Assembly: GCF_900096585.1 (NCBI RefSeq)
Contig: NZ_FMYH01000004.1
Location: 283,248-347,247 of the forward strand
Source of the DNA: Sanguibacter gelidistatuariae
GTDB lineage: Bacteria; Actinomycetota; Actinomycetes; Actinomycetales; Cellulomonadaceae
Length of the DNA: 64,000 nucleotides
Direction: 5' to 3'
The position numbers and the translations under genes were made by a program. Shown here one piece after another: positions 42,903 through 52,123 of this stretch (position 1 is its first letter; the number at the start of each line of letters is the position of its first letter). Under the pieces are notes generated by a model. That model ran no database searches and was not told the DNA's origin. It was given only the letters and a program-made list of their open reading frames with translations.

Positions 42903-42943
42903 GGTGCTCCTTCGGTCGTGGGAGAGGGAAGAGAGGAGAAGAG

Positions 42944-43654
42944 TTATTTGAAGAGGAGGTCGACGAGGATGTTGACCGAGTTCCAGATCGACTGGCCCTT
43001 GCCGCGGGAGTAGTCGGTATAGAGGACGTGCACCGGGTACTCGCGCCAGTCGAGCCCCGTCCGGCCCAGCTGCAATACGATCTCGCTCGCGTGGGCCATC
43101 CGGTCCTGGGTGAGGTCGACCTTCCGGGCGGCCGGGATGGTCATGGCCCGCAGCCCGTTGTGCGCATCGGTCAGGCGCATGCCGGTGCTCTGCTTGGTGA
43201 ACCACACCGCGAACGTCAGGACGACGCGCTTGACCATGCCCGGCTTGGTCCTCCCGTCCAGGAACCGCGAGCCGAAGACGATCGCGGTCTCGCCCGAGGC
43301 GATGAGGTCGACCATGGCCCGGGCGTCGGCGACCTGGTGCTGGCCGTCGGCGTCGAAGGTGACCAGCGAGCGCGCGCCGGGCTGCTCGCAGACGAAGGAG
43401 ATCCCGGTCTGCAGCGCCGCGCCCTGGCCGAGGTTCACGGCGTGGCTGAGCACCCGGGCCCCGGCTGCGCGGGCCGCCTCGCCCGAACCGTCGGTGCTGC
43501 CGTCGTCGACGCACACGATGTTGGGGAAGGTGGGAAGGGCGTCGGCGATCACGTCGGCGATCACGGACGCCTCGTTGAAGAGCGGGATGACGAGCCAGTC
43601 GGCGCCATATCCCGAGGTTGAGCTCGGATGCGGCGGTGCGGCGGGCTCAGACAT
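42944..43654 (-). CDS. GT2 glycosyltransferase, polyprenyl-phosphate-sugar synthase type
   Basis: The protein has 236 residues. The GT-A fold is marked by WLVIPLFNEASVIADVI, VCVDDGSTDGS (nucleotide-binding Asp pair), LGQGAALQTGI and TFDADGQHQ (DxD metal site). The ending is YPVHVLYTDYSRGKGQSIWNSVNILVDLLF without a membrane anchor of its own. It resembles DPM1-like enzymes that load a sugar onto polyprenyl phosphate for use outside the membrane. It is in one operon with the DUF2304 gene (41 bases apart). The upstream M codons in the same frame lie across the divergent promoter, so the ATG at 43654 is preferred. Confidence 0.9.
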   Translation of the reverse strand: MSEPAAPPHPSSTSGYGADWLVIPLFNEASVIADVIADALPTFPNIVCVDDGSTDGSGEAARAAGARVLSHAVNLGQGAALQTGISFVCEQPGARSLVTFDADGQHQVADARAMVDLIASGETAIVFGSRFLDGRTKPGMVKRVVLTFAVWFTKQSTGMRLTDAHNGLRAMTIPAARKVDLTQDRMAHASEIVLQLGRTGLDWREYPVHVLYTDYSRGKGQSIWNSVNILVDLLFK

Positions 43655-43680
43655 GGCGCCATTCTTGCACCGAGTTCCGT

Positions 43681-43686
43681 TAGGCT
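43681..43686 (+). promoter_or_regulatory. -10 element for the sugar-biosynthesis operon
   Basis: TAGGCT lies 54 bases before the acetyltransferase ATG but only 5 bases before another ATG (43692) that opens a 14-codon frame. Confidence 0.45.
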
Positions 43687-43691
43687 CGCGA

Positions 43692-43736
43692 ATGCGCGCG
43701 CACGTCGTGTTCTCGCGCCGGAACGATCTGGAGTGA
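43692..43736 (+). CDS. Possible leaderless leader peptide (14 codons) ahead of acetyltransferase gene
   Basis: The frame reads MRAHVVFSRRNDLE and stops at 43736, 3 bases before the ATG at 43740. Its ATG is at the expected transcription start for the TAGGCT at 43681. It may couple translation to the operon. It may also be chance, since the CTGGAG ribosome-binding site of the next gene lies at its end. Confidence 0.3.
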   Translation: MRAHVVFSRRNDLE

Positions 43737-43739
43737 TGA

Positions 43740-44333
43740 ATGGCTGTCAAGATCGCGGCTTCTGCGGACATCGACGCAGACGTGCAGATCGGCGAGGGTT
43801 CCCAGATCTGGCACCTCGCCCAGGTGCGCGGGGGAGCGGTGCTCGGTGAGCGCTGCGTCGTCGGGCGAGGGGCTTACATCGGTTCCGGCGTACGGGCGGG
43901 GTCGGACTGCAAGATTCAGAACTACGCGTTGGTCTACGAGCCGGCCACCTTGGGCGACGGCGTGTTCATCGGCCCGGCCGTCGTGCTGACCAACGACCAG
44001 TACCCGCGTGCGATCAACCCGGACGGGTCCATCAAGAGCGCCGACGACTGGCACGCGGTCGGTGTCGAGATCGGCACCGGTGCCTCGATCGGCGCCCGCG
44101 CGGTCTGTGTCGCACCGGTGCGCATCGGCGCCTGGGCGACTGTCGCCGCCGGCGCCGTGGTGACCAAGGACGTGCCGGACTTTGCCATCGTCGCGGGCGT
44201 ACCCGCCCGCCAGCGAGGGTGGGTTGGCAAGGCCGGGCGCCCCTTGGTCGACGACGGGAACGGACGTTGGTCCTGTCCCGTCACCGCGACCGTGTACGAG
44301 GCTGTTGACGCCACCCTGAGAGAGGTCGTGTGA
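43740..44333 (+). CDS. Hexapeptide-repeat N-acetyltransferase, WbpD-like
   Basis: The protein has 197 residues. A left-handed beta-helix is visible as repeated [IV]G-x4 hexads from IDADVQIGEGSQIWHLAQVRGGAVLGERCVVGRGAYIGSGV (key positions Ile/Val every sixth residue). NDQYPRAINPDG is typical of WbpD/WlbB enzymes, which acetylate the 3-amino group of UDP-GlcNAc3NA. The gene is followed at once by the matching aminotransferase and oxidoreductase genes with start-stop overlaps. The role is therefore inferred as acetylation in synthesis of a UDP-2,3-diacetamido-2,3-dideoxyuronic acid. Confidence 0.87.
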   Translation: MAVKIAASADIDADVQIGEGSQIWHLAQVRGGAVLGERCVVGRGAYIGSGVRAGSDCKIQNYALVYEPATLGDGVFIGPAVVLTNDQYPRAINPDGSIKSADDWHAVGVEIGTGASIGARAVCVAPVRIGAWATVAAGAVVTKDVPDFAIVAGVPARQRGWVGKAGRPLVDDGNGRWSCPVTATVYEAVDATLREVV

Positions 44334-44335
44334 CC

Positions 44336-45445
44336 ATGAGTCTTCCACTCATCCCCGCCGCAAAGCCCATCATCGGAGACGACGAGAGGGCCGCGGTCGA
44401 CCGCGTGCTGCGCTCGGGCATGATCGCCCAAGGCCCCGAGGTCAAGGCCTTCGAGGCCGAGTTCGCCGACCAGCTCGTGGCCGGACGCCAGTGCGTCGCG
44501 GTCAACTCCGGCACGTCCGGCCTGCACCTGGGCCTGCTCGCCGCGGGCATCGGCCCCGGCGACGAGGTCATCGTGCCGTCCTTCACCTTCGCCGCGACCG
44601 GCAACTCGGTCGCTCTGACCGGTGCCACGCCCGTCTTCGCGGACATCGAGCCGGACTTCTTCTGCCTGGACCCCGCCTCCGTGCGGGCCTCGATCACAGA
44701 GCGCACCAAGGCGATCATGCCCGTGCATCTCTACGGTCACCCGGCCGCGATGGTCGAGCTGCGGGCGATCGCGGACGAGTTCAGTCTCCTGCTCTTCGAG
44801 GACGCGGCGCAGGCCCACGGCGCCCAGCTGAACGGCGCGCCGGTCGGCTCCTTCGGCGATTTCGCGATGTTCAGCCTGTACCCGACGAAGAACATGACGA
44901 GCGGCGAGGGCGGCATGGTCGCCTGCGCGAGCGATCAGATCGCCCGTAACGTCCGGCTGCTGCGCAACCAGGGCATGGAGACCCAGTACGCCAACGAGCT
45001 CGTCGGCTTCAACGCCCGGATGACCGACCTGCACGCCGCGATCGGCCGGGTGCAGCTGACCAAGCTGGCCGGCTGGACCGAGCAGCGCCAGACCAACGCC
45101 GGCCTGCTCGACGCCGGTCTTGGCGGTCTGGCCGGGGTCACCATCCCGCCCGTCCACGACGACGCGGTGCACGTCTACCACCAGTACACGATCCGCGTCG
45201 CCGGGGACCGGAACCGGATCGTCCAGGCGCTGCGCGAGGAGCACGGCGTCGGCTCCGGGGTCTACTACCCGATCCCCAACCATCGCCTGCCCTCCCTCGA
45301 GAAGTACGCGCCGGGACTCGACCTGCCGCGCACCGAAGAGGCCGCCCAGCAGGTCATCTCCCTGCCCGTGCACCCGTCGTTGACCACGGGAGACCTCGAG
45401 CGGATCGTCGCCGGCGTCGTTGCGGTCGTCAAGGCCGGCTCCTGA
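44336..45445 (+). CDS. DegT/DnrJ/EryC1/StrS sugar aminotransferase, WbpE-like
   Basis: The protein has 369 residues (371 if the GTG at 44330, overlapping the previous stop, is used). This PLP fold-I enzyme shows MIAQGPEVKAFEAEFA, CVAVNSGTSGLHLGLLA, VIVPSFTFAATGNSVAL, FEDAAQAHGAQ, and FSLYPTKNMTSGEGG with the PLP lysine. Such enzymes transaminate 3-keto-UDP-GlcNAcA to the 3-amino sugar. It lies between the acetyltransferase and the oxidoreductase that would produce its substrate. Confidence 0.92.
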   Translation: MSLPLIPAAKPIIGDDERAAVDRVLRSGMIAQGPEVKAFEAEFADQLVAGRQCVAVNSGTSGLHLGLLAAGIGPGDEVIVPSFTFAATGNSVALTGATPVFADIEPDFFCLDPASVRASITERTKAIMPVHLYGHPAAMVELRAIADEFSLLLFEDAAQAHGAQLNGAPVGSFGDFAMFSLYPTKNMTSGEGGMVACASDQIARNVRLLRNQGMETQYANELVGFNARMTDLHAAIGRVQLTKLAGWTEQRQTNAGLLDAGLGGLAGVTIPPVHDDAVHVYHQYTIRVAGDRNRIVQALREEHGVGSGVYYPIPNHRLPSLEKYAPGLDLPRTEEAAQQVISLPVHPSLTTGDLERIVAGVVAVVKAGS

Positions 45446-46446
45446 TGGCCGCCGGCTCGAGCAACCTCCGCGCCGGGCTGATCGGCCTGGGCGCGATGGG
45501 CCGCCACCACGCCCGCGTGCTGCGTGAGGTCGACGGGGTCGACCTCGTGGCCGTCGCCGACCCGGCTGGTGACCCGCACGGCGTCGCCGGCGGTCTGCCG
45601 GTGCTCCAGGACGTCCAGGCGCTCATCGCCGCTGGGCTCGACACGGCCGTCGTCGCCGTCCCCACGATCTACCACGAGGCGATCGCCCTTGCCCTCGCCG
45701 AGGCGGGCGTGCACGCGCTCATCGAGAAGCCCGTCGCGAACTCCGGTGAAGCCGGGCAGCGGATCGTCGACGCCTTCGCGGCAGCCGGGCTGGTCGGCGC
45801 GGTCGGGCACATCGAGCGGTTCAACCCCGCCCTGCAGGATCTGCGCCGCCGGCTCGCGGACGGCGAGCTCGGCGAGATCTACCAGATCATCACCCGCCGC
45901 CAGGGGCCGTTCCCAGCCCGGATCGCCGACGTCGGCGTGGTCAAGGACCTCGCCTCCCACGACATCGACCTCACCGCCTGGGTCGCGCAGAGCCCCTACG
46001 CGACCATCTCCGCCCAGGTCGCCCACCGCAGTGGGCGCCAGTTCGAGGACATGGTCCTGGCCACCGGCACGCTCGCCAACGGCGTGATCGTCAACCACAC
46101 GGTCAACTGGCTCTCGCCCATGAAGGAGCGGGTCACGGTCGTCACGGGCGAGCGCGGGGCCTTCGTCGCGGACACCGCGAGCGCCGACCTCACGTTCTAC
46201 GCCAACGGCACCGTGGCCACCGAGTGGGACTCGATCGCGGCCTTCCGCGGGGTCTCCGAGGGCGACGTCATCCGCTTCGCCCTCGCCAAGCGTGAGCCGC
46301 TGCGGGTCGAGCACGAGGCGTTCCGGGACGCAGTCCTGGGGATCAGCAACGACATCGTCACCCTCGAGGAGGGATTGGCGACGCTGCGGGTCGCCGAGGC
46401 GATGGTCGAATCGGCCCAGAGCGGGCAGAGCGTCCGCCTTGGGTGA
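45445..46446 (+). CDS. Gfo/Idh/MocA sugar oxidoreductase, WbpB-like
   Basis: The protein has 333 residues. It has the Rossmann start LRAGLIGLGAMGRHHARVLREV, the EKP motif (ALIEKPVANS), and GHIERFNPALQDL plus LASHDIDLTAWV with the catalytic His/Asp. These fit WbpB/WlbA-type 3-dehydrogenases of UDP-GlcNAcA. The start overlaps the aminotransferase stop by one base (TGATGG). With the WbpD- and WbpE-like enzymes it forms a complete module from UDP-GlcNAcA to the diacetamido sugar; the required 6-dehydrogenase is at 59183. Confidence 0.9.
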   Translation: MAAGSSNLRAGLIGLGAMGRHHARVLREVDGVDLVAVADPAGDPHGVAGGLPVLQDVQALIAAGLDTAVVAVPTIYHEAIALALAEAGVHALIEKPVANSGEAGQRIVDAFAAAGLVGAVGHIERFNPALQDLRRRLADGELGEIYQIITRRQGPFPARIADVGVVKDLASHDIDLTAWVAQSPYATISAQVAHRSGRQFEDMVLATGTLANGVIVNHTVNWLSPMKERVTVVTGERGAFVADTASADLTFYANGTVATEWDSIAAFRGVSEGDVIRFALAKREPLRVEHEAFRDAVLGISNDIVTLEEGLATLRVAEAMVESAQSGQSVRLG

Positions 46447-46447
46447 G

Positions 46448-47671
46448 GTGAGACCTGCAGCAGAGCCCACGGCACACGTGGTCGTTGCCAGCCGCATCTT
46501 CGCTCCCGAGGCCGCGGCGGCGTCCTTCCGGCTCGCCGCGCTCACCCGCGCGCTGAGCCGGCGGGCCGGCCGCGTCACGGTGCTCACCGTGCGCCCGACG
46601 CCGGAGGCCGCCCGGGCGGCCGGCGAAAGCACCGCGGGTTTCCCCGCCAACGTCACCGTCAAGCGCTGGCCGGTGCTCCGCGACCCTTCCGGCGTCGTCC
46701 GCGGCTACCTCCAGTACCTGAGCTTCGACGCCCCCCTCGCCCTGCGTCTGCTGCTCATCCGCCGGCCCACGGTCGTAGTGAGCGAGCCGCCGCCGACCAC
46801 CGGTGTCGTCGTCCGGGTGATCAGCGCGCTGCGCCGCGTCCCCTACGTCTACTACGCGGCCGACGTGTGGTCCGACGCCGCGGCGAGCACCGGCGCGCCC
46901 GCGCCGCTCGTGAGGGTCGTCGCAGCCATGGAGCGCTGGGCCCTGCGCGGGGCGCGCGCGGTGATCGCCGTGTCCGACGGCGTCGCGGCCCGCCTCGGTG
47001 AGCTCGGCGTGGACCCAGCCGCGGTGACGGTCGTGCGTAACGGGATCGATACGACCGTCTTCACCCCGGAAGGCCCACCGGCCGTCGACGCGCCGACGGC
47101 GCCGTACCTCGTCTACGCGGGGACGGCGTCGGAGTGGCAGGGCGCGGAGATCTTCGTCGATGCGCTCGCCCGCGTGCGAGAGGCCGTCCCAGAGGCCCGA
47201 GTGGCGTTCCTCGGCCAGGGCAGCGCGTGGTCGATGATCGCCGACCGGGCCGCCACGCTTCCCGACGGAGCAGTGGAGCTGCGCGGACCCGTGCCTCCCG
47301 AGGTCGCCGCGCAGTGGCTGCGCGGGGCGCACGGGGCGCTGGTCTCGCTGCGCCCAGGACTGGGCTATGACTTCGCCTTCCCGACCAAGGTCTTCGCCGC
47401 GGTCGCCTGCGGCACCCCGGTCGTCTACGCCGGGCCCGGCCCGGCCCGGGCCGTGATCACCGACAACGCGCTGGGGGCGGTGACCAACTTCGATGTCGAG
47501 GCCGTCGCCGAGGCGATGATCGGTGCCTTGGCGGCGCGGCCCACGCCGGCTGAGCGCGAGCGCCTGGCAGGGTGGGTCCAGGACAACGCCTCTGCCACCC
47601 GTGCGGGCGCGCAGGCCGCCGCCGTCGTGGCCGGTTGCCTCAGCCCACCGAAGGACAGATCTCCCTCATGA
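46448..47671 (+). CDS. GT4-type glycosyltransferase
   Basis: The protein has about 407 residues. The GT-B fold is indicated by VVVASRIFAPEAAAASFRLAALTRAL at the start, VVVSEPPPTTGVV, YVYYAADVWSDAA, ERWALRGARAVIAVSDGVAARLGELG, VVRNGIDTTVF, and YDFAFPTKVFAAVACGTPVVY at the donor site. The sugar donor and acceptor are unknown. The start is uncertain: a GTG at 46448 or 46478. The stop overlaps the ABC exporter start by 4 bases, so the exporter and transferase are co-translated. Confidence 0.85.
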   Translation: MRPAAEPTAHVVVASRIFAPEAAAASFRLAALTRALSRRAGRVTVLTVRPTPEAARAAGESTAGFPANVTVKRWPVLRDPSGVVRGYLQYLSFDAPLALRLLLIRRPTVVVSEPPPTTGVVVRVISALRRVPYVYYAADVWSDAAASTGAPAPLVRVVAAMERWALRGARAVIAVSDGVAARLGELGVDPAAVTVVRNGIDTTVFTPEGPPAVDAPTAPYLVYAGTASEWQGAEIFVDALARVREAVPEARVAFLGQGSAWSMIADRAATLPDGAVELRGPVPPEVAAQWLRGAHGALVSLRPGLGYDFAFPTKVFAAVACGTPVVYAGPGPARAVITDNALGAVTNFDVEAVAEAMIGALAARPTPAERERLAGWVQDNASATRAGAQAAAVVAGCLSPPKDRSPS

Positions 47672-49509
47672 CCAGCCTGATCCACACCGTCCGGACGCTG
47701 CTGAGGCTGCTGCCCGCGGGCAGCCGCCGCTTCGTGCTGCTCTTTGCGGCGATGTCCGGCGCGCTGGCCATCCTCGACGTCGTGGCGCTCGGTCTGCTGG
47801 CCCTCACCCTGGCGCCGATGCTTGCCTCCTCCGACCAGTCGGTGACCCTTCCGCTGCTCGGGACCTTTGACGAGACGTCCGAGTTTGTCGGGCTGCTCAT
47901 CGTGGTCGGGGTGCTGATCATCACGAAGGGCGTGTGCGCGATCATCCTGCAGTGGTTCGCGACCCGCCGGTTCGCCCGCTTCGAGCAGGAGCTCGGCCGC
48001 CAGCTGCTCGACGCCTTCTTCGTCTCCCCGTGGACGGACCGGCTCGGGCGCAACTCGACCGACCTGGTCCGCTCGACCGACGTCGGGGTGGCCACGACCG
48101 TCTCGGGCGTCCTCATCCCGTTCACGATGCTCTCGGGCGAGGCATTCACCTTCGTCGCGGTGCTCGCCGTGCTCGTGATCGCACAGCCGCTCATGGCGGC
48201 CGTCACGGTGGTCTACTTCGGCCTCATCGGGGCCTTCCTCTACGGCTGGGTGCTGCGCAAGGCCGTGGCCGCCGGCCACGACAACCGCAACTACTCCACT
48301 CGCGCGGTGCGCCTGGTCAGCGAGATGGTCGCCTCGCTCAAGGAGATCACTTTGCGCGACAAGGGCGGAGAGGTGTCCGCGCTGGTCCAGGGGGTCCGAC
48401 TACGCAGCTCGCAGGCACGGGCGAACATGTCCTTTCTCGGGGTGGTCCCGCGCTACGTCCTCGAGGCCGCCCTCGTCGGCGGCTTCGCCCTCGCCGCCCT
48501 CGTCGGCTCGATGGAGGGGAGCGGCTCCGGCGGCGCGCTCGGCGCGATTGCGCTGTTCGGCGTCGCTGGTTTCCGCATCGTCCCCTCGATCACCCGGTTC
48601 CAGTCGATCATGGCCTCCACGGCCGCCTCGATCCCCTTCGCCCAGAAGGTCATCGACGAGATCGAGCGCGGCAAGCGCAACTCCGCGCAGCGGCTGGAGG
48701 CCGGCCCCGGCGCGCCCCTGCCCGACGACGCACGCGCCATGGTCCTGGACGGCGTCACGTTTACGTACCCTGGCAGCGACCGCGCGGCCGTGCGTGGGGT
48801 GGACCTCACGATCCCCTTCGGCTCGTCGATGGCCCTGGTCGGGGCGTCCGGCTCGGGCAAGTCGACCCTCGTGGACCTGATCCTCGGGCTGCTCGAGCCG
48901 ACCGCAGGGCAGATCTTCGTCGACGACCTGCCCCTCGCCGGGGTGCTGGCGTCCTGGCGCAAGCGGGTCGGCTACGTGCCCCAGGAGGTGTCCCTCTTCG
49001 ACGCGAGCGTCGCCCAGAACGTCGCCCTGTCCTGGACTGAGGAGGGCATCGACCGGGACAAGGTGCGCCGATCCCTGGAACGGGCGCAGGTGCTCGACAT
49101 CATCGACGCCCGCGAGGGCGGCATCGACGCCCCGATCGGCGAGCGGGGGATGAACCTCTCGGGTGGGCAGCGTCAACGACTGGGCATTGCCCGTGCGCTC
49201 TACGCCGACCCGATGGTGCTCATCATGGACGAGGCCACGAGCTCCCTGGATACCGGAACCGAGGCCCTGGTCACCCAGGCGATCCAGGAGCTGCGCGGAG
49301 ACGTCACGGTCATCGTCGTGGCGCACCGTCTCGCCACCATCCGGCACTCCGACGCGGTGTGCTTCATGCGCGACGGCGAGCTGGTGATCTCCGGGACCTT
49401 CGCCGAGGTGGTCGCCGCGGAGCCGGACTTCGCCCACCAGGCCGCACTGGCCGGTCTCGCTGACGAACCGTCCCTGCCCCCGACTCGACCCGCCGAGGAC
49501 TCCGCATGA
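47668..49509 (+). CDS. ABC exporter with fused membrane and ATPase domains (MsbA/PglK-like), candidate lipid-linked glycan flippase
   Basis: The protein has 613 residues. Six membrane helices occupy residues about 1-310, and the nucleotide-binding domain begins near 350. It carries Walker A GASGSGKST, the Q-loop VGYVPQEVSLFD, signature NLSGGQRQR, Walker B VLIMDEATSSLD and the switch VVAHRLATI. It sits in an operon of glycosyltransferases with 4-base overlaps on both sides, and the cluster shows no Wzx-type flippase. By analogy to PglK it probably flips a lipid-linked oligosaccharide across the membrane. Drug export is the alternative. Confidence 0.9.
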   Translation: MTSLIHTVRTLLRLLPAGSRRFVLLFAAMSGALAILDVVALGLLALTLAPMLASSDQSVTLPLLGTFDETSEFVGLLIVVGVLIITKGVCAIILQWFATRRFARFEQELGRQLLDAFFVSPWTDRLGRNSTDLVRSTDVGVATTVSGVLIPFTMLSGEAFTFVAVLAVLVIAQPLMAAVTVVYFGLIGAFLYGWVLRKAVAAGHDNRNYSTRAVRLVSEMVASLKEITLRDKGGEVSALVQGVRLRSSQARANMSFLGVVPRYVLEAALVGGFALAALVGSMEGSGSGGALGAIALFGVAGFRIVPSITRFQSIMASTAASIPFAQKVIDEIERGKRNSAQRLEAGPGAPLPDDARAMVLDGVTFTYPGSDRAAVRGVDLTIPFGSSMALVGASGSGKSTLVDLILGLLEPTAGQIFVDDLPLAGVLASWRKRVGYVPQEVSLFDASVAQNVALSWTEEGIDRDKVRRSLERAQVLDIIDAREGGIDAPIGERGMNLSGGQRQRLGIARALYADPMVLIMDEATSSLDTGTEALVTQAIQELRGDVTVIVVAHRLATIRHSDAVCFMRDGELVISGTFAEVVAAEPDFAHQAALAGLADEPSLPPTRPAEDSA

Positions 49510-50954
49510 GCACGCAGGACCAGCCCGCCGCCTCACCGGCTCCGATCGTGCTCCCGACGGTCGACGGCCGCCCGCTGCGGGTCGGCGTCCTCGTCTACAA
49601 CGACTGCCACGCCGACGCCCGCGTCCTCAAGACCGCCGCGACCCTGCACGACGCCGGCGCGGATGTCCGCATCGTCGCCGTCGCCCGCGCGCGAGCCGGC
49701 TTCCCGGAGGGGCTGGAGACTCTCGACTCGGGCGTCGAGCTGCTGCGCGTACCCGAGTTCGAGCTGGTCCGGTCGGCGCCGCGGCTCGCGGCCCTCGCCA
49801 AGAAGGTCCTGCGGGTCGGTTCGGGGGCACCGGCGGGCGCGCTGATCGTCGACGTCCCGGCACCGTCCCGCGCGCGTTGGACGTCCGCTCCGGTGCCCTC
49901 CGCTGTCGCGGTCTCGGTGCCTCAGGAGGGAGTGGCTCGCTCGCAGTCGATGAAGTCCCGCGCGAAGAAGACCTTCGACAGCCTGTGGATGAAGACCTAC
50001 CAGGTCGTCAGCCTCGCGATCTACCACCGCGGTGCCCGCAAGGCGCTCGCCGAGTGGCGCCCCGACGTCGTGCACGCCAACGACGCGAACACCCTCGCGC
50101 CGGCCTCCCGGGCCGGGGTGCCGGTCGTCTACGACTCCCACGAGCTATGGACGCACCGCAACGTCTCCGGTGCGCGCCCCGTCGCCAAGGTCGTCGAGAA
50201 GATCAGCGAGCGACGCCACGCCCGCCGAGCGGCCGGGGTCATCACCGTCTCGCCGTCGATCGCCACCTGGCTGCAGGACACCTATCGCCTCCCCGTGCTG
50301 CCCACCCTGGTGCGCAACATCCCCGGTCGGCCCAGCGCTCCGCTCGACCCCTCCCAGGGACGGCTGCGCAGCCTCGCCGGCCTGCGGCCCGAGGACCAGG
50401 TCATCGCGTACGGGGGACGGATCACCACCTCGCGCGGCATCGAGGAGACTCTGCGTGCCATGGTCGAGCTTCCGGCCGATGTGCACTTCGTCCTCCTCGG
50501 CTACGGGGAACCGACGTACATCGAGCCGCTCAAGGTCATGGCCGCCGACCTCGGCGTGACCGACCGTGTGCACTTCGTCGGGCGCGTCGGCCCGACCGAG
50601 GTCGCCGCGGCCCTCGCGGACGCCGACCTGTCGGTCGTCTACGTCCGCCCGACCTGCCTGAGCTACCGCTACTCCCTGCCCAACAAGCTCTTCGAGGCCA
50701 TCCACGCGGGGCTGCCCGTCGCGGCGGCCGACCTGCCGGACACCGCGCAGATCGTGCGCGACTACGGCGTCGGGGAGGTCTTCAGCTCCGATTCCCCGCA
50801 CGACCTCGCCCGCGTGGTCTCCGACGTGCTCGCGGCCCCCGAGCAGTTCCGCGCGGCGGCCCGCGCGGCCGCGCAGCAGCTCACCTGGGAGGGCGAGGCC
50901 GCCCAGCTGCTCGGCCTGTACCGCCGGGTGCTCGACGCCAGCGGCATGACATGA
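49506..50954 (+). CDS. GT4-type glycosyltransferase
   Basis: The protein has 482 residues. Signatures are NDCHADARVLKTAATLHDAG in the first GT-B half, PDVVHANDANTLAPA, VVYDSHELWTHRN and, in the donor half, IAYGGRITTSRGIEETLRAM and CLSYRYSLPNKLFEAIHAGLPVAAADLPD. An unusual spacer with Pro/Ser/Arg-rich sequence (about 105-155) lies in the first half. It overlaps both the ABC exporter gene and the next transferase by 4 bases. It probably adds one sugar of the same glycan; the donor is unknown. Confidence 0.88.
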   Translation: MSTQDQPAASPAPIVLPTVDGRPLRVGVLVYNDCHADARVLKTAATLHDAGADVRIVAVARARAGFPEGLETLDSGVELLRVPEFELVRSAPRLAALAKKVLRVGSGAPAGALIVDVPAPSRARWTSAPVPSAVAVSVPQEGVARSQSMKSRAKKTFDSLWMKTYQVVSLAIYHRGARKALAEWRPDVVHANDANTLAPASRAGVPVVYDSHELWTHRNVSGARPVAKVVEKISERRHARRAAGVITVSPSIATWLQDTYRLPVLPTLVRNIPGRPSAPLDPSQGRLRSLAGLRPEDQVIAYGGRITTSRGIEETLRAMVELPADVHFVLLGYGEPTYIEPLKVMAADLGVTDRVHFVGRVGPTEVAAALADADLSVVYVRPTCLSYRYSLPNKLFEAIHAGLPVAAADLPDTAQIVRDYGVGEVFSSDSPHDLARVVSDVLAAPEQFRAAARAAAQQLTWEGEAAQLLGLYRRVLDASGMT

Positions 50955-52120
50955 GCGCGCCCGGCCAGCAGCCGGCCGCAGATCCGGACGTGGCTGCCCG
51001 CCCGTCGCTGCTCATCCTGTCGTTCTCGCCCATCGCCGACGATGCGCGCGTGCTCAAGCAGGTCAACCTCTTCTCCGGCATCTATGACGTGACGACGTGC
51101 GGCTACGGCCCCGCGCCCGCGGGCGTCGTCGCCCATCACGAGGTTCCCGCCGACCTGCCGGCGTGGCGCAAGGACCCCAAGTGGCTACTGGCCCGCCAGT
51201 ACCGGCGCGTCTACTGGGGCAACGCGGCCGTCGCCCACGCTCGTGGCGTGCTGCCGGTCGACGCCTTCGACGTGATCCTGGCCGACGACGTCGACACGGT
51301 CCCGCTCGCGCTGTCGCTCGCCCCGCGCCGCGGCGTGCACGCCGACCTGCACGAGTACGCCCCCGGCCAGAACAGCGAGGTGCCGCGCTGGCGCTGGTTC
51401 GTGGCGCCGTACATCCGGTGGATCTGCAGGCGATTCGTCACCCGGGCCGCATCGGTCACCACCGTCGGGCAGGGGATCGCCGACCGGTACACCCGCGAGC
51501 TGGGCGTCCCGGTCACCGTCGTGACGAACGCCGCGCCCTACGCCGAGCTCGACGCCCTGCCTGTGGGTTCCCCGATCCGGCTCGTGCACAGCGGCAACGC
51601 CCAGCGCAACCGTACCCTCGAGGTGATGATCGACGGCGTCGAGCAGTCGAGCGCCGAGGTCACCCTCGACCTGCTGCTCATGCCCAACGACCCCGCCTAC
51701 CTCGCCGAGCTGCGCGCGCGATGCGCCGGATCGACGCGGGTACGGGTCCTCGACCCGGTCCCGTACGCGGACCTGGTACGCACCCTCAACGCCTACGACG
51801 TCGGAGTCTTCGTGCTGCCGCCCGTGAACTACAACTACGAGTGGACGCTGCCGAACAAGTTCTTCGACTACGTCCAGGCGCGGTTGGGGGTCATCGTCGG
51901 GCCGAGCCCGGAGATGGCCCGCGAGGTCGAGGCGCGCGGGCTGGGGGCGGTGACGCAGGACTTCACCGCGGGGGCCTTTGCCGCTGTTCTGGACGTGCTC
52001 GACCCGGTGGACGTCGCGGCGTGGAAGGTGGCCTCGGCAGGCTGCGCTCGCGAGCTGTCGGCGCAGGTGCAGTCCGAGGGCTGGGCGACCGCCGTTGAGC
52101 AGATCCTCGCCGGGGCCTAG
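50951..52120 (+). CDS. GT-B glycosyltransferase, divergent GT4-like
   Basis: The protein has 389 residues from the ATG overlapping the previous stop. It has FSPIADDARVLKQVNLFSGIYDVTTCGYG, FDVILADDVDTVPLALSLA, ADLHEYAPGQ and VVTNAAPYAELD, and the donor region NYNYEWTLPNKFFDYVQARLGVIVGPSPEM. The family is related to the preceding transferase. It is the last gene of the overlapping block; a stem-loop begins three bases after its stop. Confidence 0.87.
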   Translation: MSAPGQQPAADPDVAARPSLLILSFSPIADDARVLKQVNLFSGIYDVTTCGYGPAPAGVVAHHEVPADLPAWRKDPKWLLARQYRRVYWGNAAVAHARGVLPVDAFDVILADDVDTVPLALSLAPRRGVHADLHEYAPGQNSEVPRWRWFVAPYIRWICRRFVTRAASVTTVGQGIADRYTRELGVPVTVVTNAAPYAELDALPVGSPIRLVHSGNAQRNRTLEVMIDGVEQSSAEVTLDLLLMPNDPAYLAELRARCAGSTRVRVLDPVPYADLVRTLNAYDVGVFVLPPVNYNYEWTLPNKFFDYVQARLGVIVGPSPEMAREVEARGLGAVTQDFTAGAFAAVLDVLDPVDVAAWKVASAGCARELSAQVQSEGWATAVEQILAGA

Positions 52121-52123
52121 AGT

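Noticed and set aside
49877..50950. Long 5' extension of the glycosyltransferase frame ending at 52120
   Set aside because: The upstream part overlaps the preceding transferase in another frame and is Arg-rich; the ATG at 50951, overlapping the previous stop, is the natural start.
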